NCBI GenBank assembly: GCA_947034895.1
Contig: OX344761.1
Coordinates: 73,159,839-73,223,838, forward strand
DNA length: 64,000 nt
Source: Rhytidiadelphus loreus
Lineage: Eukaryota > Streptophyta > Bryopsida > Hypnales > Hylocomiaceae
Direction: 5' to 3'
The position numbers and the translations under genes are program-made. Every line of letters starts with the position of its first letter. Position 1 is the first letter of the stretch. Below the pieces are notes generated by a model. That model was not told the origin of the DNA. It saw nothing but the letters and a program-made list of their open reading frames with translations, and did not search any database. This document shows, piece by piece, positions 47,031-59,399 of the stretch.

Positions 47031-49376
47031 TAATGTTGAATGAAGCCAAGAGGCGGCAGCAGTGGCGTTGGGAGGAAGCTTTCGGGCAGAGTGTCGCAGC
47101 CGGCCGCTCTGGAGGTGCCAGACCCTAGGGTCCGCTTATATGGAGCCAGCGTGCTCCGCGACCAGCAGAGCTTCAGGGCTTGGCCGTCAGTCAGTGTTGT
47201 TGCAGAAGCTCTGCCACCATCGCCATCATCATTGTTGCGCTCATCTGTCATTTGCGCTCTCCCGATCGACCGACATCTTTTTTCCAAATTTTTATTCAAA
47301 TTTTTGTTGTCGAGCGAACTCGTGATGTGTTGTACTATGTTCGATTTCGCAGCACGAGGAAGATTTTCGTGATTTCTGTCAGTTTTCTGGAGTGTTCGCC
47401 GTTGATAAAATTTCTGTAGCAATAATTGGCTAGCTAATTCATTCGATTTTAAGTAGATTAATTTTTTTGGAGCGCATTGAGCAGTTCATTTGCATTTCAA
47501 GGAGCTTCAACTTGATTAACTATGTGTTAATCGTTACTAAACTCCAGCCTCATCATTTGCACTGCATTACATTTCTTGCCTCCGTCAGTTTCTGGAGTGT
47601 TCGCGATGATAAATATCTGTTGCAACAATTGGCTAATTCGCTCAATTCCATTTCATTTACTGTTTTGGAACACATTGGACAGTTCATTTGCATTTCAACG
47701 AGATTCAACTTGATTATCTTGTGTTAATTCTCACTAAGCTCCAGTCTCATCACTTGCACTGCATTATATCTCGTAATTTCCGTTGCCTCCGTCATTTTCT
47801 GGAGTGTTCGCGTTTGATAGAATTTCTGTTGCGACGATTGGACAATTTGTTCGGTTTTATCTATGGAACTGATTGAATAATTCGTTTTCATTTTAATGAG
47901 CTTCAACTTGATTTCCTGCCTGTTAGTTCTCACTAAACTCCAGCGTCATCACTTGCACTGCATTATTGAGCCTTTCTTGTCAGACATGAATGGACATCAC
48001 AACTACTGTACGCTGTGGTGACGGTGATGTTTGCTCAAAGCTTTTCAGCCGCGGTAACATCAAGAAAATAACGCAGGTTATACGTTCACTTTCTAAAACA
48101 AATTCCATCACAATATTTTCTGATTTTTTAATGTCAGAAAGAATTCTCCGCGAATGGAAGTGGATTTCTTTGCCAAAAGTGCTCATCGTAACGTTTCTGC
48201 AACGCTGCAACTCGCAGGGCCTTGCTTTTTGATTGTTGCCATGTCCACAGTTTACCCGTGTGGAAGGATTTCAGCCAGTGATCTTTCCTCGTTGCAGCAA
48301 CTTTCACGTTGTATTTAATTTCACTTTCTATTATTGTCCTCTGCCGGCCTCTGTCAGCTTTCTCGAGGACGATTCGGGTGCCTTAGGGAGGATCGAGTTA
48401 CCGAACGTTTTGATGCTATTGCTTGTTTCTCTGTGATTTAATTTCTCTTTTTGCGCAATTAAAATTTGAAGGCATAGGGGACGCTATGGAAATCTGCTCT
48501 GACCTACAGATGGGTGTTTGCCAACAACTCAAATTACTCAACCTCGGAGGCTGGAATTCGGGGTCAAGAGCTACGCCCTACGCAGCCCGTCGTGAGCGCC
48601 CTAAATTGTTTGGAATCCATCGAATGCGCTATGCTTTCCAGTGAAGGCGGGAGGACAGATCGTTATCCTGATCGCAAGGCGTTCGGTGAAAGACGGACCT
48701 TGCGGAATGGCTGTGATCTTCGTCCGTTGCCTGCTTGAATGTTTTAACTTACCTTTTATGCGACCTTTGGCTTTTAGGCTGTCCATCCTGATATCTTTAT
48801 TGCTGCAGTTCTGCCAGTGCTCTGCCACCCCAGGCACCGGCTGACTAACTTTCCTGTGGTAACCACTAACCAGTTTCCTTTGGCTTCCATGTTTCACTTT
48901 CTGGATGACAAGACAACAACTCTAGTATTCTCTGTTAGTTGTCGTCCGTCAGCTCTCACTTTTGTCACACCTAGTCCGCCTCACTCTATCTCATTGTTTC
49001 AAAAAAATTGGCTTTAGTGACCTACTTTTTCGCGTTTCCAGCGCGCAATTCGGTGTGTGTTCTCGAACCGGTTTGGGGCGGATGCTCGGAACTGGCTGCT
49101 GCTGAGTGCGTCCTCGTCTTTGATATTCTGAAGAGGAGTAAGAATGATTATATAGTGTGCTTATGAGGATGCCATTTTGTCGCATGGTTATGCGAGCTTG
49201 GTGGAGATGGCGAGGTAATGAAATTGGAAATTTTCGCGCATTGAGGATCATGGAGCATGATGGACAGGTACCGTGCGTGGTCTTGAGCAGAGTATGAGGA
49301 CTCCTAAGCAGGGTAGGACTAGAGCTCCCTGGACGGAGACTGGAAACAGGGTGAGAGGGCGTACAAGTCAAGGAGG
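47031..49376 (+). promoter_or_regulatory. Upstream / probable 5' leader region of cyclin gene B
   Basis: This is a 2.3-kb gene-like-composition region directly before the start codon, including a GC-rich block at 47040-47130. Its open frames are short, mutually overlapping and without motifs. It contains the 206-bp tandem repeat listed separately. Whether it is transcribed leader, a separate non-coding RNA or promoter cannot be told from sequence alone. Confidence 0.4.
47378..47985 (+). repeat. Tandem repeat, three copies of about 206 bp
   Basis: Copies start at 47378, 47584 and 47791. Each runs from GTCAGTTTTCTGGAGTGTTC through TTCATTTGCATTTCAA, GAGCTTCAACTTGATT and CTAAACTCCAGCCTCATCA to TTGCACTGCATTA and CCTCC. 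Copies are diverged by many substitutions, so the array is old. A weak fourth start (CTCTGTCAGCTTTCTCGAGG) is at about 48350. Confidence 0.85.
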
Positions 49377-51551
49377 ATGCCGCCCGAGGGCAGGACGCTG
49401 GGGTACAACGGAAAGACAACAGCACATGAGGGCGATGATGTAGAGGCCTTGCGGATGCAGTTGATTGTGAGCACTGTGAAGAGCTCTGAGGGCTCGTCCT
49501 TCGAAGCCCCCGACGAAGCATCTTCGGAGAGAGAGACTCCCAAGGTTTTGAGCGTACTGGCGGCTGTGCTGGACCGCCTCGTCGCCAGGAATGAGCAATT
49601 GTCCAGCGCGCCGTCGCAGCGGGGGAAGAAGCTGACGATATTTCACGGATTGAGGGCTCCTAATATTAGTATTGCGAAATATTTGGAGCGGATTTTTAAG
49701 TACACAAGTTGCAGTCCGTCATGCTTTGTCGTGGGGTACGTTTTCCTTGATCGCCTCATCCATCGGCAACCCGATTTGCTCGTCACTTCTCTCAACGTGC
49801 ACAGGCTGCTGGTGACAAGCGTCCTCGTGGCCACCAAAATGCTTGATGATGTGTAAGTTCGCACTAACCAGAGTGGAGTCATTGCAGCGAGGGATTTAAT
49901 TGGGCTTTTCCATATATTATATTCTTCTTTAATTCTTCCTTAAATCCTGGGGTTGAGGGGAGATTACATTCTAGAGCAGTGGGGAAGTTGCGCATTTCTA
50001 ACGCTTCTCGGTATCAAGTACGGAGTATTTTTTTTTATTCATAGACCAAGACCTTGACAGACACTGTAGAATGCATGGGTAAACAAGGCTGAATCGAGTA
50101 ATAAAAGTGCAGATACTGGCTATGCTTTCCATCTTGAGCTTGAGGTGCTGCGCTAAAAAGATGATTTTTGCAAGGGTGTTAGGTAGATTTTCAAGACGAG
50201 TCGTGTGTGGAATATAGGTTTCCTGAGAGTGCGTGAGAACTGTAGTTACACCAATCAGCTGTCCTTTCCATATCTTCTTGAATGGACAGCATTGGTATTG
50301 TGGTTGATGGGACCTATTCTTCGTGCATGGGATACTGTTCCGAATTTGAGGCCGTAGCTCCAGCTCATTGTTACTTTTAAGAATTAATACGATCTAGTAA
50401 ATGAGTTCTAGAATGATGACGTCCTTTGGAGATTCTGCGTCAGTAGTGCTGATCGTATTTGTTGCGAAGTCCATATTTTAATGGGGATCCCATTCTGTCT
50501 TTATTTAACAGATCAGAACAATCGGTACTCTTAATAGTGTGGAAATTCTCTTGATCTTTCTGAAGTTCTGCTCTGTGAGGTACACGATACTGTTTGCGTC
50601 CCTTTAGGCATTTAAACCAACATGTAGGAGTGTGCTTTCATTGGGAGATCACTTTAGAGCTGTGGAGATATCACTTTGGGCACAATAGCCAAATTCTCTT
50701 TGGATCAAATTTTTATCACTATGTATAAATTTCTGTGGGGAGGTTGTAGATTACTATTGAACGGATAGTAGATAACCCAATTTCCATTCAAAGATGAGTG
50801 ATCTTAGACGTCTAGCCAATCATGCTTTCTCCACTTGCTAATTGAAGACTTACCTAGTGCATGAATTGAGTTCTTGCTGTTGGTAATAGGGTTCGATCAG
50901 TGCAGGAGACAGGATCAAGTTCATTGCAGTTTTGGAATCTTCTACCTTGTAAATTACAGATTCCAAGTGCCGTATTTAAACTAGTATATTGTCATTGTTT
51001 TGTGCTTGTGAACATTGCTGTATGTTCCTGTTTTCATGGTTGCTTTAATACAAAATGCTTCTTCTGTTTGTATTTCTGGTAGTTGAATTTGTGGAATCTA
51101 CCTTTGAGCTCTAACTTATGTTAACAGCCTCGATTTTGACTTGCAATTTCTTGTCTGCAGGCACTTCAACAACGCATTCTTTGCAAGAGTTGGAGGTGTG
51201 AGTGTGATCGAGTTGAATCGCCTGGAGCTCGAATTCTTGTTCCGGCTGGATTTCAAGTTGTGTGTCACGATCAGTGTGTTCGAAAGCTACTGTGCTTATC
51301 TTGAGAGAGACATACCTGCCCTTGAGAAAAAGCCCGAACGCATAGAACGAAGCTTGCCTGCATTTGGCAATACTCCCAGAACTCCTCGTGGGACTGCTCC
51401 CCCGACTCCTCAAGAGATGTCCCCCAGGTTTAAGTCGAAGCGACCTCCGCCTGGACCCCAAGTGTCGTATATGGGCAGAAATCCAACGTCTCTACAGTAT
51501 CCAAAGCCTCTATCTCAATATTTTGCCCGGGATTCTCCACCTAGTCGTTGA
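49377..51551 (+). CDS. CYCP: P/U-type (PHO80-like) cyclin, copy B, 288 aa, two exons
   Basis: Exons 49377-49852 and 51161-51551, joined by a 1308-bp GT...AG intron at exactly the position of intron 2 in copy A (inside the valine codon of LDDV|HFNN). No other in-frame ATG lies between the stop TAG at 49320 and the chosen ATG. The cyclin box covers about residues 55-210, with IFHGLRAPNISI, YLERIFKYTSCSPSCFVVGY, DRLIHRQPDL, NVHRLLVTSVLVATK and HFNNAFFARVGGVSV. The tail (residues 220-288) is Pro/Arg/Ser-rich, with TPRTPRGTAPPTP, and quite different from copy A. Unlike A there is no intron in the N-terminal part. It probably acts as a CDK-binding regulatory subunit, the partner being unknown. The upstream 206-bp repeats are specific to this copy. 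Confidence 0.93.
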
Positions 51552-52680
51552 AGTTCATGTGGATTGGCTGTGATGCAATTTCAAGGCGGAGGATCTTGAC
51601 AGGGTATGTCTATCAACAGCATCATTTCTACATCTTTCGTAGTTTCAGTTCTGGTGCCGTGAGTTAATTTAGGGTTCGGCAATCAACTGTTTTCATCAAG
51701 GAGGGCTAGAATTTGGTGCCGAGAATGCTGGTTATGAATATCTTGGACAAGTTTTGTCCATATTCGCCGCAGTGCGCTATGCAGACTGTGATGGTGGCCC
51801 TGCTCTCTTAAGAAATCTGCCAACATTGAAGGTGGTTTTGACACATGACGTACGACAGATATGAAAGGAGTTGAGGTTACGAAGCAAAGATGACAGTGTA
51901 AGAAGCATATAATATTTTAGAGCAGTGTTGCCCACCCACTCTTTCGCTGTTGCTGCACTATGAGTGGTTGACAGTAACTACACTTGCCTATAATAGTTAG
52001 CTAGCGGAGGAAGAGCTCTTTTATTCTCGAACTCATGATGGGAAAGGATCTTCTTTCTCATGCTGGAGAAAGAAGATGTCAGAGAATTGGAGCATCCTGG
52101 ATTAGCAGTTGGGTCAAGAATATTAGACTCTGCGCACTCTTGAATCCATATTTGAATTGTGTGGCAAGTTTTCAAATGGCTTGCTTTGAGCAAAGACCGT
52201 AAGCTGGCATGATGTTCACAATACCTCGTTGGTAAATGCCAAGCTAGTTGTCAAGTGAGGTCCTTGGCAGGGATGTGAGGTTGGAGTTGATTCTAGGGTG
52301 CGATCAGCAGAGTCTTTAAGCACTGTTGCAAATAGAAGTGAGTAAATTCTGCTTGAGAGCTTGGAGGCTTGAGAGCGTTATCAGACATAATGCCAAGCCT
52401 TTCTGTGTTCATATTTGTACTTTTTGCTTCATCTAAGGCCTTCGAATGAGGAGAAGGATTATGGGTTGACTAAAGGGTTTAAATTGAGAAGGATTATTGT
52501 TTATAATTGTCTTCTTATTGACCAATGAAACAATGTGATTGAGATGTTGGCTTTTGCATTGTGGTTGATGTTGAACATTGGTATTTTTTGGTTATATTGG
52601 GTTGCATGATGTGAAGAAACTTTTAGCAATTCCACAACCTTTGAAGGCTCTATTCTTTTCTATGTTTGGTGTTGTAACAT
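51552..52680 (+). other. Probable 3' UTR and downstream region of cyclin B
   Basis: The composition remains gene-like to about 52.4 kb and then becomes AT-rich. No recognisable coding sequence. Confidence 0.35.
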
Positions 52681-54095
52681 TTGATGTTCAATTTGGATAG
52701 AGAGCTTGGTGTTCAATCTTCAAGCACAATCACCCTACCACCAAGTTGGATACTTTTATTTCCTCATTTAAGATGTTTTGGATGTTGGACTATGCTTTCC
52801 ATTCCAAGTCCAACAAGAGCATGCATTGGCACTACATTCCCCCTATGGTCTTCCTTCCATGTCCATTTTCCTTGTCATCATCACAATCCTCTCTTCCCCT
52901 TGCGGTGCCTCTTTTCTTTTTACATTAAGTCTTTCCTTTCTTTCCATCCTATTCTCATCTTTGCTTGCTTTGGGGCATGGCTAAGAGTGTACTTTTCCCT
53001 CTAATCAGATTTTCCTATGTGTTTTTTTATTGTAGCACCTTGTCTTGCTCTCTTAGTCATTGACTTTGTATTTGTCTACTTTAATTTTAATATGCAATTC
53101 AATACTTGTGATGGATTTCCACAAGAGATGTTGATGTTTTGTATTTCATTATGTATACTTGTAAACAACCTTTTTGGCTAGGTGTTAAAAGAATTTTAAG
53201 AGATAATTTTTTTAAGAAATTCTAAATTTACACTAAAATTATGATTTCTTATTGCTAGAATTTCATCCATTTATCCATTTGTCATCCATTTTGATCTAGA
53301 TCAATTAAAGAATAATATTTTAGTTATATTCCAAAATATGTAGAAATGATCTTGATACCAAGTAAGAATGTTGTGTTGACACTTTTTTTGGCACTTTTTA
53401 TTCAATGTTCTTTTGACATCTCAAAACATTGAGACCATTTTATTAATTCTAAAGTGTTGAAAATAGTATCAAATTTTCCCTCAACATGAATGTGTTGCAA
53501 AGAGTGTAGAAAGATTATAATGTTGAGAAAAGAATAAAAAATTGTTGAAAGAGTTTCAAGAAAAATTTCAAGAGTCAAGGAGTCTAATATTTCTTTTACT
53601 AACATGTCAAATAATTATAGTAGTAAATAATTTGGCATTAAATATGTCAAATAATCAAATGATTAAAAAAAATTAGAATGAAATGTGTCAAAATTCATAT
53701 CAAAATCTCATCTAGAAATATTGAAATTACTAAGAGAATTTTCAAATAAATTTAAGAATTTATGCAAAATTAGAAAATTCTAAATAAATTTTATAAATTC
53801 AAAACTATTCATTTTCATATATTCTACATGATGAAAGAGTAAGAACAACCATCCTAGTACAAATATTTTGTCTTCAAATGTATTGTTCTACTTTAATAGT
53901 TTTATTTCAATACTTATTACTTGGATGGTGGATTGTGTTTATTTTAATTACACTTGTAGTGAAGGGACCGATGCTACAATAATAAAGGCTTTGAAGTTAG
54001 TAGAACCAAAGGATTCACCCTATGTAGGTGTTAAATTTGAAGAACAATCTACAACTATTGTAAAAAGCTTAGAGACGAGGAATCTCGGGGGGTGC
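52681..54095. other. AT-rich intergenic DNA
   Basis: No gene recognised. The 107-codon frame at 52681-53004 has no motif. Confidence 0.4.
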
Positions 54096-54639
54096 ACTTA
54101 GTTCTACTACAACAAACCATGTGTGAACAAGTGGTTTCTAATAAACTATAATTTCAATCTAAAATTTTGACCATTGTTTAATAATGACTATAGGTTTCTA
54201 ATGCTGAAATTTCCAACTCAAATAAAATATGAAATGATTTCTAGAAGAGGTTGAAAATGAACTAAAATGGCATATTTTTCAACTCAAATAATTATAGAGA
54301 ACACATTTAGATGACCATTGAATTAATATTCAACTCAAAATGAACTTTCAATAGAGAGTTATTTTTAGGATTTTTTTTTTCATTTTGTAGACAATTTTTT
54401 CTTATATAATATAGGGGTGTGAAAGTTATTTTTCAGTTCTACAGTGTATCTTCTTACTTCAAAAATGTGTAAATAATTTTTATTAACAAATAAAAATATC
54501 AATAATTTAAAAAATAAACTTTCAAAGTAGGAAAATCTATGCATATTTTTTTTATTTGAAATTCAAAAAGTATATATAGGGGTCCAAATTTTTGTTCACA
54601 TGTGGGTTCTAATTGTGGTTTCTAATGGACACTCTAAGT
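54096..54639 (+). mobile_element. MITE family E2, copy 3
   Basis: 544 bp. Starts ACTTAGTTCTACTACAACAA and then ACCATGTGTGAACAA; ends with the near inverse TTGTTCACATGTGGGTTC continuing to GGACACTCTAAGT. It is co-linear with copy 2 across the interior (for example AATGATTTCTAGAAGAGGTT in both). It is non-coding. Confidence 0.8.
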
Positions 54640-55253
54640 ACCCCCCCAAGCAAGGAATGGTGTCAAATTTCAGCATTTATAAAAAGAAATCAGCAATTAT
54701 AATAGAAAAATAATAATTTGCTAGTTTTGGAATTTAGTTTTCAAAAGGAATGCTTTCTAAGGAGAAAAAAATATTGTCAGCAAGTATTGCGATATAATTC
54801 CAAATTGGAAAGCTAAAGTATATGTATTTGATATAAATAAAACTAATTTTGTGTCACGACAAGGTTTGTACCTGCCAGGTACACCTTTTGGCCAACTTAA
54901 TGAAAATATCTACCTCATACAACAACATTCTACATCGATTCCTTGTTTCAACATGCTTGAGGAACATTTGGAATATGACAACATTCCACACTCTTCATTT
55001 CCTCACACTTGAAAGACATTGGAGTACAACAATATTCCATATATGTATACAAATCCACAACCTCTCATTGCATATTCCATATATGTATAATAATTTGGGG
55101 TGGTATAATTCCTATATACACACTCCTAAATGATTTTATTAATTTATAAAAATTTATCATGGTTGGTCCATACTTTCACATTTTAGTCCAAAGTCTAATA
55201 CATTAGTCAACATAGTCAACTTACTTGGCTCCAAAACCTTCATACTTAAACCC
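54640..55253. other. AT-rich intergenic DNA
   Basis: ATATTCCATATATGTATA occurs almost identically twice (about 55031 and 55074). Otherwise nothing is seen. Confidence 0.4.
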
Positions 55254-56170
55254 TAAACTCCTAATGACCCAAGGGGGGGAGTATACTTTCAAAATGGGCC
55301 CAAACTGCCAAGAACTTAAGCATTTTGTTTGCACACTTTTTCTTGAGATAAGATAGAATGGAACCATAGGATCTTGAATTTCACATTGAGAGTAAGCACC
55401 TCAAAAAAATTCAAATTATTTGACCGCACAATTGAGTAGATATTTAAGTTTGAAGTTCTATTTGGGTCAATGGAAAAACGAGATAGGGCACTTTGAAGGA
55501 GCATATGTTAGTGAGAATAATTCAAAATGATGACAATTCTATGCTCTATGAAAGATAATAGGGTTGAGAATGCTCATCTAAATTTTCACAACATTCCGAG
55601 TATTTTTCAATTCATGGTGGAGCTTGCAATGCACGGTGGTCATTGAAATGAGAGTTTGGTAAATTGATCCATCATAACAAATTTATACTTTGTCAAAAAA
55701 ACATAATTTCAATTTCTCTCACTGTTTCTCACACTTGTACTACTGTGGGAAACAAATTGAAATTTTTTAGTAACCACGTGATGTCAAACTCCTTATTCTG
55801 ACTACAATGGGTTGGATTACCTTAGTGTTTGTAAAAAAAATAAGAATGGGCTAACACTTGTCTTCTCCTTGGATTACTTTGGATCTACCCTTTTTGAGGT
55901 GGGCAACAATTGCACTGGTTGGTTCACTTTTTAGTCTATTCCCCAACCGACCCCTCCAATATGAGCTATGAAATACACAATAACACTCAATAATTTTAAA
56001 ATTTTACTAGGTAGAGTTTAACCCAAAATTTGATGAAACTATTGCCATTGTGTTCATAACACAATCTATTTTCTAAATTTTTTTTTTTTTAAACTCAAAA
56101 TTTGAGATTGGGAAGCTTAAAAGAAAGGGACAACAACCAGAAAATGGTCTTTTAGATCATTAGGGGTTAA
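55254..56170 (+). mobile_element. piggyBac-like MITE, copy E1e (decayed)
   Basis: The left end is a degenerate CTCCTAATGACCC following TAAA. The right end is CATTAGGGG followed by TTAA (56167-56170), preceded by AAATGGTCTTTTAG. The size of about 909 bp and interior words (GGAACCATAGGATCTTG near the left end, TTTGACCGCACA) agree with the family. Confidence 0.6.
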
Positions 56171-56894
56171 GGGCAATTTCACTCCTAGCATGGTAGCCTA
56201 GAGTCTCATGTTTGAAATTTTAGGACATGGGCATGAATAAATAAATATGTCAATAAATGAAAGCAATTAACCTAATAAGGCAAGTAATAAAGGGACTTTG
56301 CTCATGTGCACTGCTACTCTTTCTACACAGGTACTGTCTCAAGGCTTTATATGATCCAATGTTTGGATCAAACAATCTTCCTTGTACAAATATAAAAAAT
56401 TGGATTGTGTTGTATTAATGCAACATATGTGATCCTTGTGCATAAACATAAAAATCCATCCAATCAAGGAACCATTGACTATTGCATCAACAATTTTGAT
56501 TATTCCAACACATGAATGCTTGAGGGTTTGGAAAGGTCTTTTAATCCCTAAATGCTAGAGGTACCCAAATCTAATGTTTGCAAAACTTTGAAGCTAAATA
56601 AAACCTAATCAAGTTGCTATTTTTAGTAGTTCATGTTTTTGGAAAGTCCTTGAAGTCTAGTTTTAGCATCTAAAATGCGATCTTGAAAACAAATGATAGT
56701 GATTTTTCTATTCAAGATTTTGTGCAAGGGTACCCATTGCAATCTTGTCTTCCCGTAGTGTTGAGAGCTCTTGGAAACGAGCCTCAAATACACTAAATCT
56801 TGGAGAAAAAATCACATTCAAAATTTATTTAAAAAAATTATAGAGTAGATTTTGAAAAGTCATAAATTGATTGTGGTTATACATGTTAGGTCCT
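56171..56894. other. AT-rich intergenic DNA
   Basis: No gene seen. Confidence 0.4.
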
Positions 56895-57816
56895 TTAACC
56901 CCTAAACGTCATAGACTATGTTTTCACCAAAACTGCTCCAAAACTGCCCTTGCATTAACAAGCACCAAATTTTTGATGAAAAACATTTCTGGACAATTGA
57001 AACCATAGGATCTTGTAGTAAAATAGTTAGAGAAGATGTGGAAAAAAATTCAAAATTTTCCACCGTGTAGATTGCAAGATATTAACGTTTGAAGCTACAA
57101 AAATCCCTTTTTTGGGCCCTGTGAAAATACGGGCAGCTGCACTTCACAAGTTCACATTTGTATGAAAAAATGTCAAAAATGGTGGTTACTCTTTGGATTC
57201 ATTCCTCAAGTCAAGTTGGCTACATGCTTGAAAAAATTTAGATAATTTGGAATTGTACAACATATAGAAAAAAAATAGTAAGTAGAAAGAAGTAGAGAAT
57301 GATTAAAAATACTAAATTTTTAACAATTTATTTATAGAATTGAAAAATGCCAATACCAATGGTTGTAATGTTGTTATAAACAATCCACACCTAATGTTTT
57401 TATTTTTTTCCAAATAAAGGACTTCAAAGTTTATTTTAAAGTAGAGATTCCATAACTATCCACAAACTAACCCAAACTAAAATTCCTCATAACTTTCATC
57501 TCATTAATCAAAATGGAATGATTAAAAGCTTACCACATTTATAAAAATGTAGAGAATCAATTTCAAATTTCAAATTTCAAAATTCAAGGTCACTTTTGAA
57601 GTTTTAACACCTCCATAGTCAAACATTATAATTTTTCACTCCATAAGTGATATTGTTGTGTTTTCTTTTCCTACGGGATTTCTAACATGTCTAGTTTGAA
57701 TTTATACGGTTACAATTCAAAAAAAATTGATACAAATTATCAAAGTGTTGGCATTTTGTTCAATTAAGAGCAAATTCCAAGAAGCTCAAAACAAACCTTG
57801 GGCATTTAGGGGTTAA
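56895..57816 (+). mobile_element. TTAA-flanked piggyBac-like MITE, copy E1f
   Basis: TTAA (56895-56898) then CCCCTAAACGTC; GGGCATTTAGGGG then TTAA (57813-57816). The 914-bp interior is closest to E1a, sharing GGCAGCTGCACTTCACAAG, GGCTACATGCTTGAAAAA and AAAATGGAATGATT. Confidence 0.75.
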
Positions 57817-57844
57817 GGGTTAAAAATGTTACACAAAATTTTTA

Positions 57845-58405
57845 GCCTCTAAAGTCCCATTGTCCCTACGGTGGACAAATGGATTTCAGGCAGGTTCCTA
57901 TGATCTCAATTTTTATTGGAACTTTTTGAAACTTTCTCACAAGATAGATAAACTTATGAACTTTCTAGGAATATAATTTTTATTTCAATTGGTTCCCGGG
58001 AGCAAAAGTTGTGCCACAATAACTTCAAAATGGGTGAGACTGGGCAACAAAAAAAATCCATAAAAAATTGAAATAAAAATTTTAATATTTTTTTTCTAAA
58101 TAAGAAGCTTTGATTCATTCCATTTGGATTAATGATGTGAAAGTTATGGAGCTTCTTTTTTTTGCGGGCAATCATAGCAACTTCTTGAAAGAAATTTTTT
58201 CTTCAACTTTGAATGCTAATATCTTCCAATCTATATGGTCAAACATCACAATTATTTTGTCATGTGATCTAAGACAAGTGTAGAATAAGATCCTATGGTT
58301 AGATTCTAAAAAATATTTAAAAAATTTATTTCATAGGTGAACGTAGTAGAAGTGGTAATTTTGAGTGGTTTTGACAGAAAAATGGCAAGGGTTTTCCGTT
58401 GGGAG
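57845..58405 (-). mobile_element. piggyBac-like MITE, copy E1g, inverted and internally deleted
   Basis: Begins CCTCTAAAGTCCCATTGTCC, continuing CTACGGTGGACAAATGGATTTC, which resembles E1c (CCTCGGTGGACAAAATGG). Near 58365-58393, TTTTGACAGAAAAATGG is the reverse complement of the E1 left subterminal sequence, so the whole copy is about 560 bp with its far terminus decayed. It lies tail-to-tail with E1f, about 28 bp away. Confidence 0.55.
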
Positions 58406-58424
58406 GAGAGGTTGATTTCACGCT

Positions 58425-58530
58425 AGGTAAAGAACTTGCTGCCATTAGGTATCGAACCCGCAACCACACCATTTGGTTTGGGTACCTCACCACATCACTC
58501 AGTAGTTTAGGATCATCTCGGACCATAATG
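58425..58530 (-). mobile_element. tRNA-derived SINE-like head
   Basis: On the minus strand TGTGGTGAGGTACC (A-box-like) is followed about 30 bases later by GCGGGTTCGATACCT, an excellent B-box (GGTTCGANNCC). This spacing is typical of a tRNA-derived RNA polymerase III promoter. No body or tail could be delimited. It abuts the degenerate end of E1g. Confidence 0.5.
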
Positions 58531-59023
58531 CAATTATTTTGAATCCCTTGAAGACCAAAGGCTAGTTCAAATTTCTATACATTAGAATTAGATACAAAAA
58601 TGAGATGTCAAAGCCTTTGATTGTTTGGTTGGGGATAATTGGAATACAATGTGAACAATGCCCATGTCAATCTTTAACCTAGCACCTCACTAGTTAGTCC
58701 AACTTCATTTTGGATTAAATCTTCCATATATAAGTTGTATATATGTTGTATGAAGCATTGCTTGTGTGAACACTCTTTTAAAAAAAATCAAAACTTGCAT
58801 ATTTAATGATTATAGTTATAACATTTTGGATGGAGCAATATAGTGAATATGTTTGGATTTGCACTATATACATAGCACTATCATTAAAGGTACTATAAAA
58901 TGTACTCTATAATCCCAAATATTTTAAAAAGAAGTGCTACATAATTGCAAACACGTTGCACCTTATGCACCCAAAGATGTTTAGGCATTGTAATCCCAAA
59001 TATTTTTTTGGAATGTTGCTAAA
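58531..59023. other. AT-rich intergenic DNA
   Basis: Nothing recognisable. Confidence 0.4.
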
Positions 59024-59290
59024 TTACCAATTGAAAACTACATTCCCCCACTTTTGTGGTTGCATCCAAAGACCTATGCGGTGCACATCCTCCCCAACCA
59101 TCGTTATGCTGCATTGCATGGACAGATTCTGCAATGGGGCCACTGGCTTGCCAACGCAAGCAGCCTTGTACAAAATTGCAATATCATTAGTACATGGCCA
59201 AAGAATAACACATGTATCTGAATTCCCTACATTACTACCGTAATGCCAAGTATTCAGCCAAGGCATAAAAATATCAAAGATGTGTTTCAA
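59024..59290 (-). CDS. Unidentified 88-codon open frame, possibly a gene fragment
   Basis: The frame is open for 267 bases in AT-rich DNA and has protein-like composition, including DIFMPWLNTWHYGSNVGNSD, YKAACVGKPVAPLQNLSM and GEDVHRIGLWMQPQKWGN. I do not recognise the family. Base composition at 59040-59230 is less AT-rich than around it. It lies downstream of the V-ATPase gene on the same strand. It could be a captured exon or pseudogene fragment, or chance. Confidence 0.25.
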   Translation of the reverse strand: MKHIFDIFMPWLNTWHYGSNVGNSDTCVILWPCTNDIAILYKAACVGKPVAPLQNLSMQCSITMVGEDVHRIGLWMQPQKWGNVVFNW

Positions 59291-59399
59291 GTGTTGCCAA
59301 AGTTTGTAAAGAAATGCATATTTCTAGTGGATGACACTTTACATAAAAAGACATCATAAGCTCATAAAATTCCAGGATGTGCTCTGAAATTTGCTCAAA

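Noticed and set aside
47040..47420. Overlapping 80-130-codon frames on both strands before cyclin B
   Set aside because: Mutually overlapping, Ser/Arg-rich and without motifs; best explained by a GC-richer leader or promoter block.
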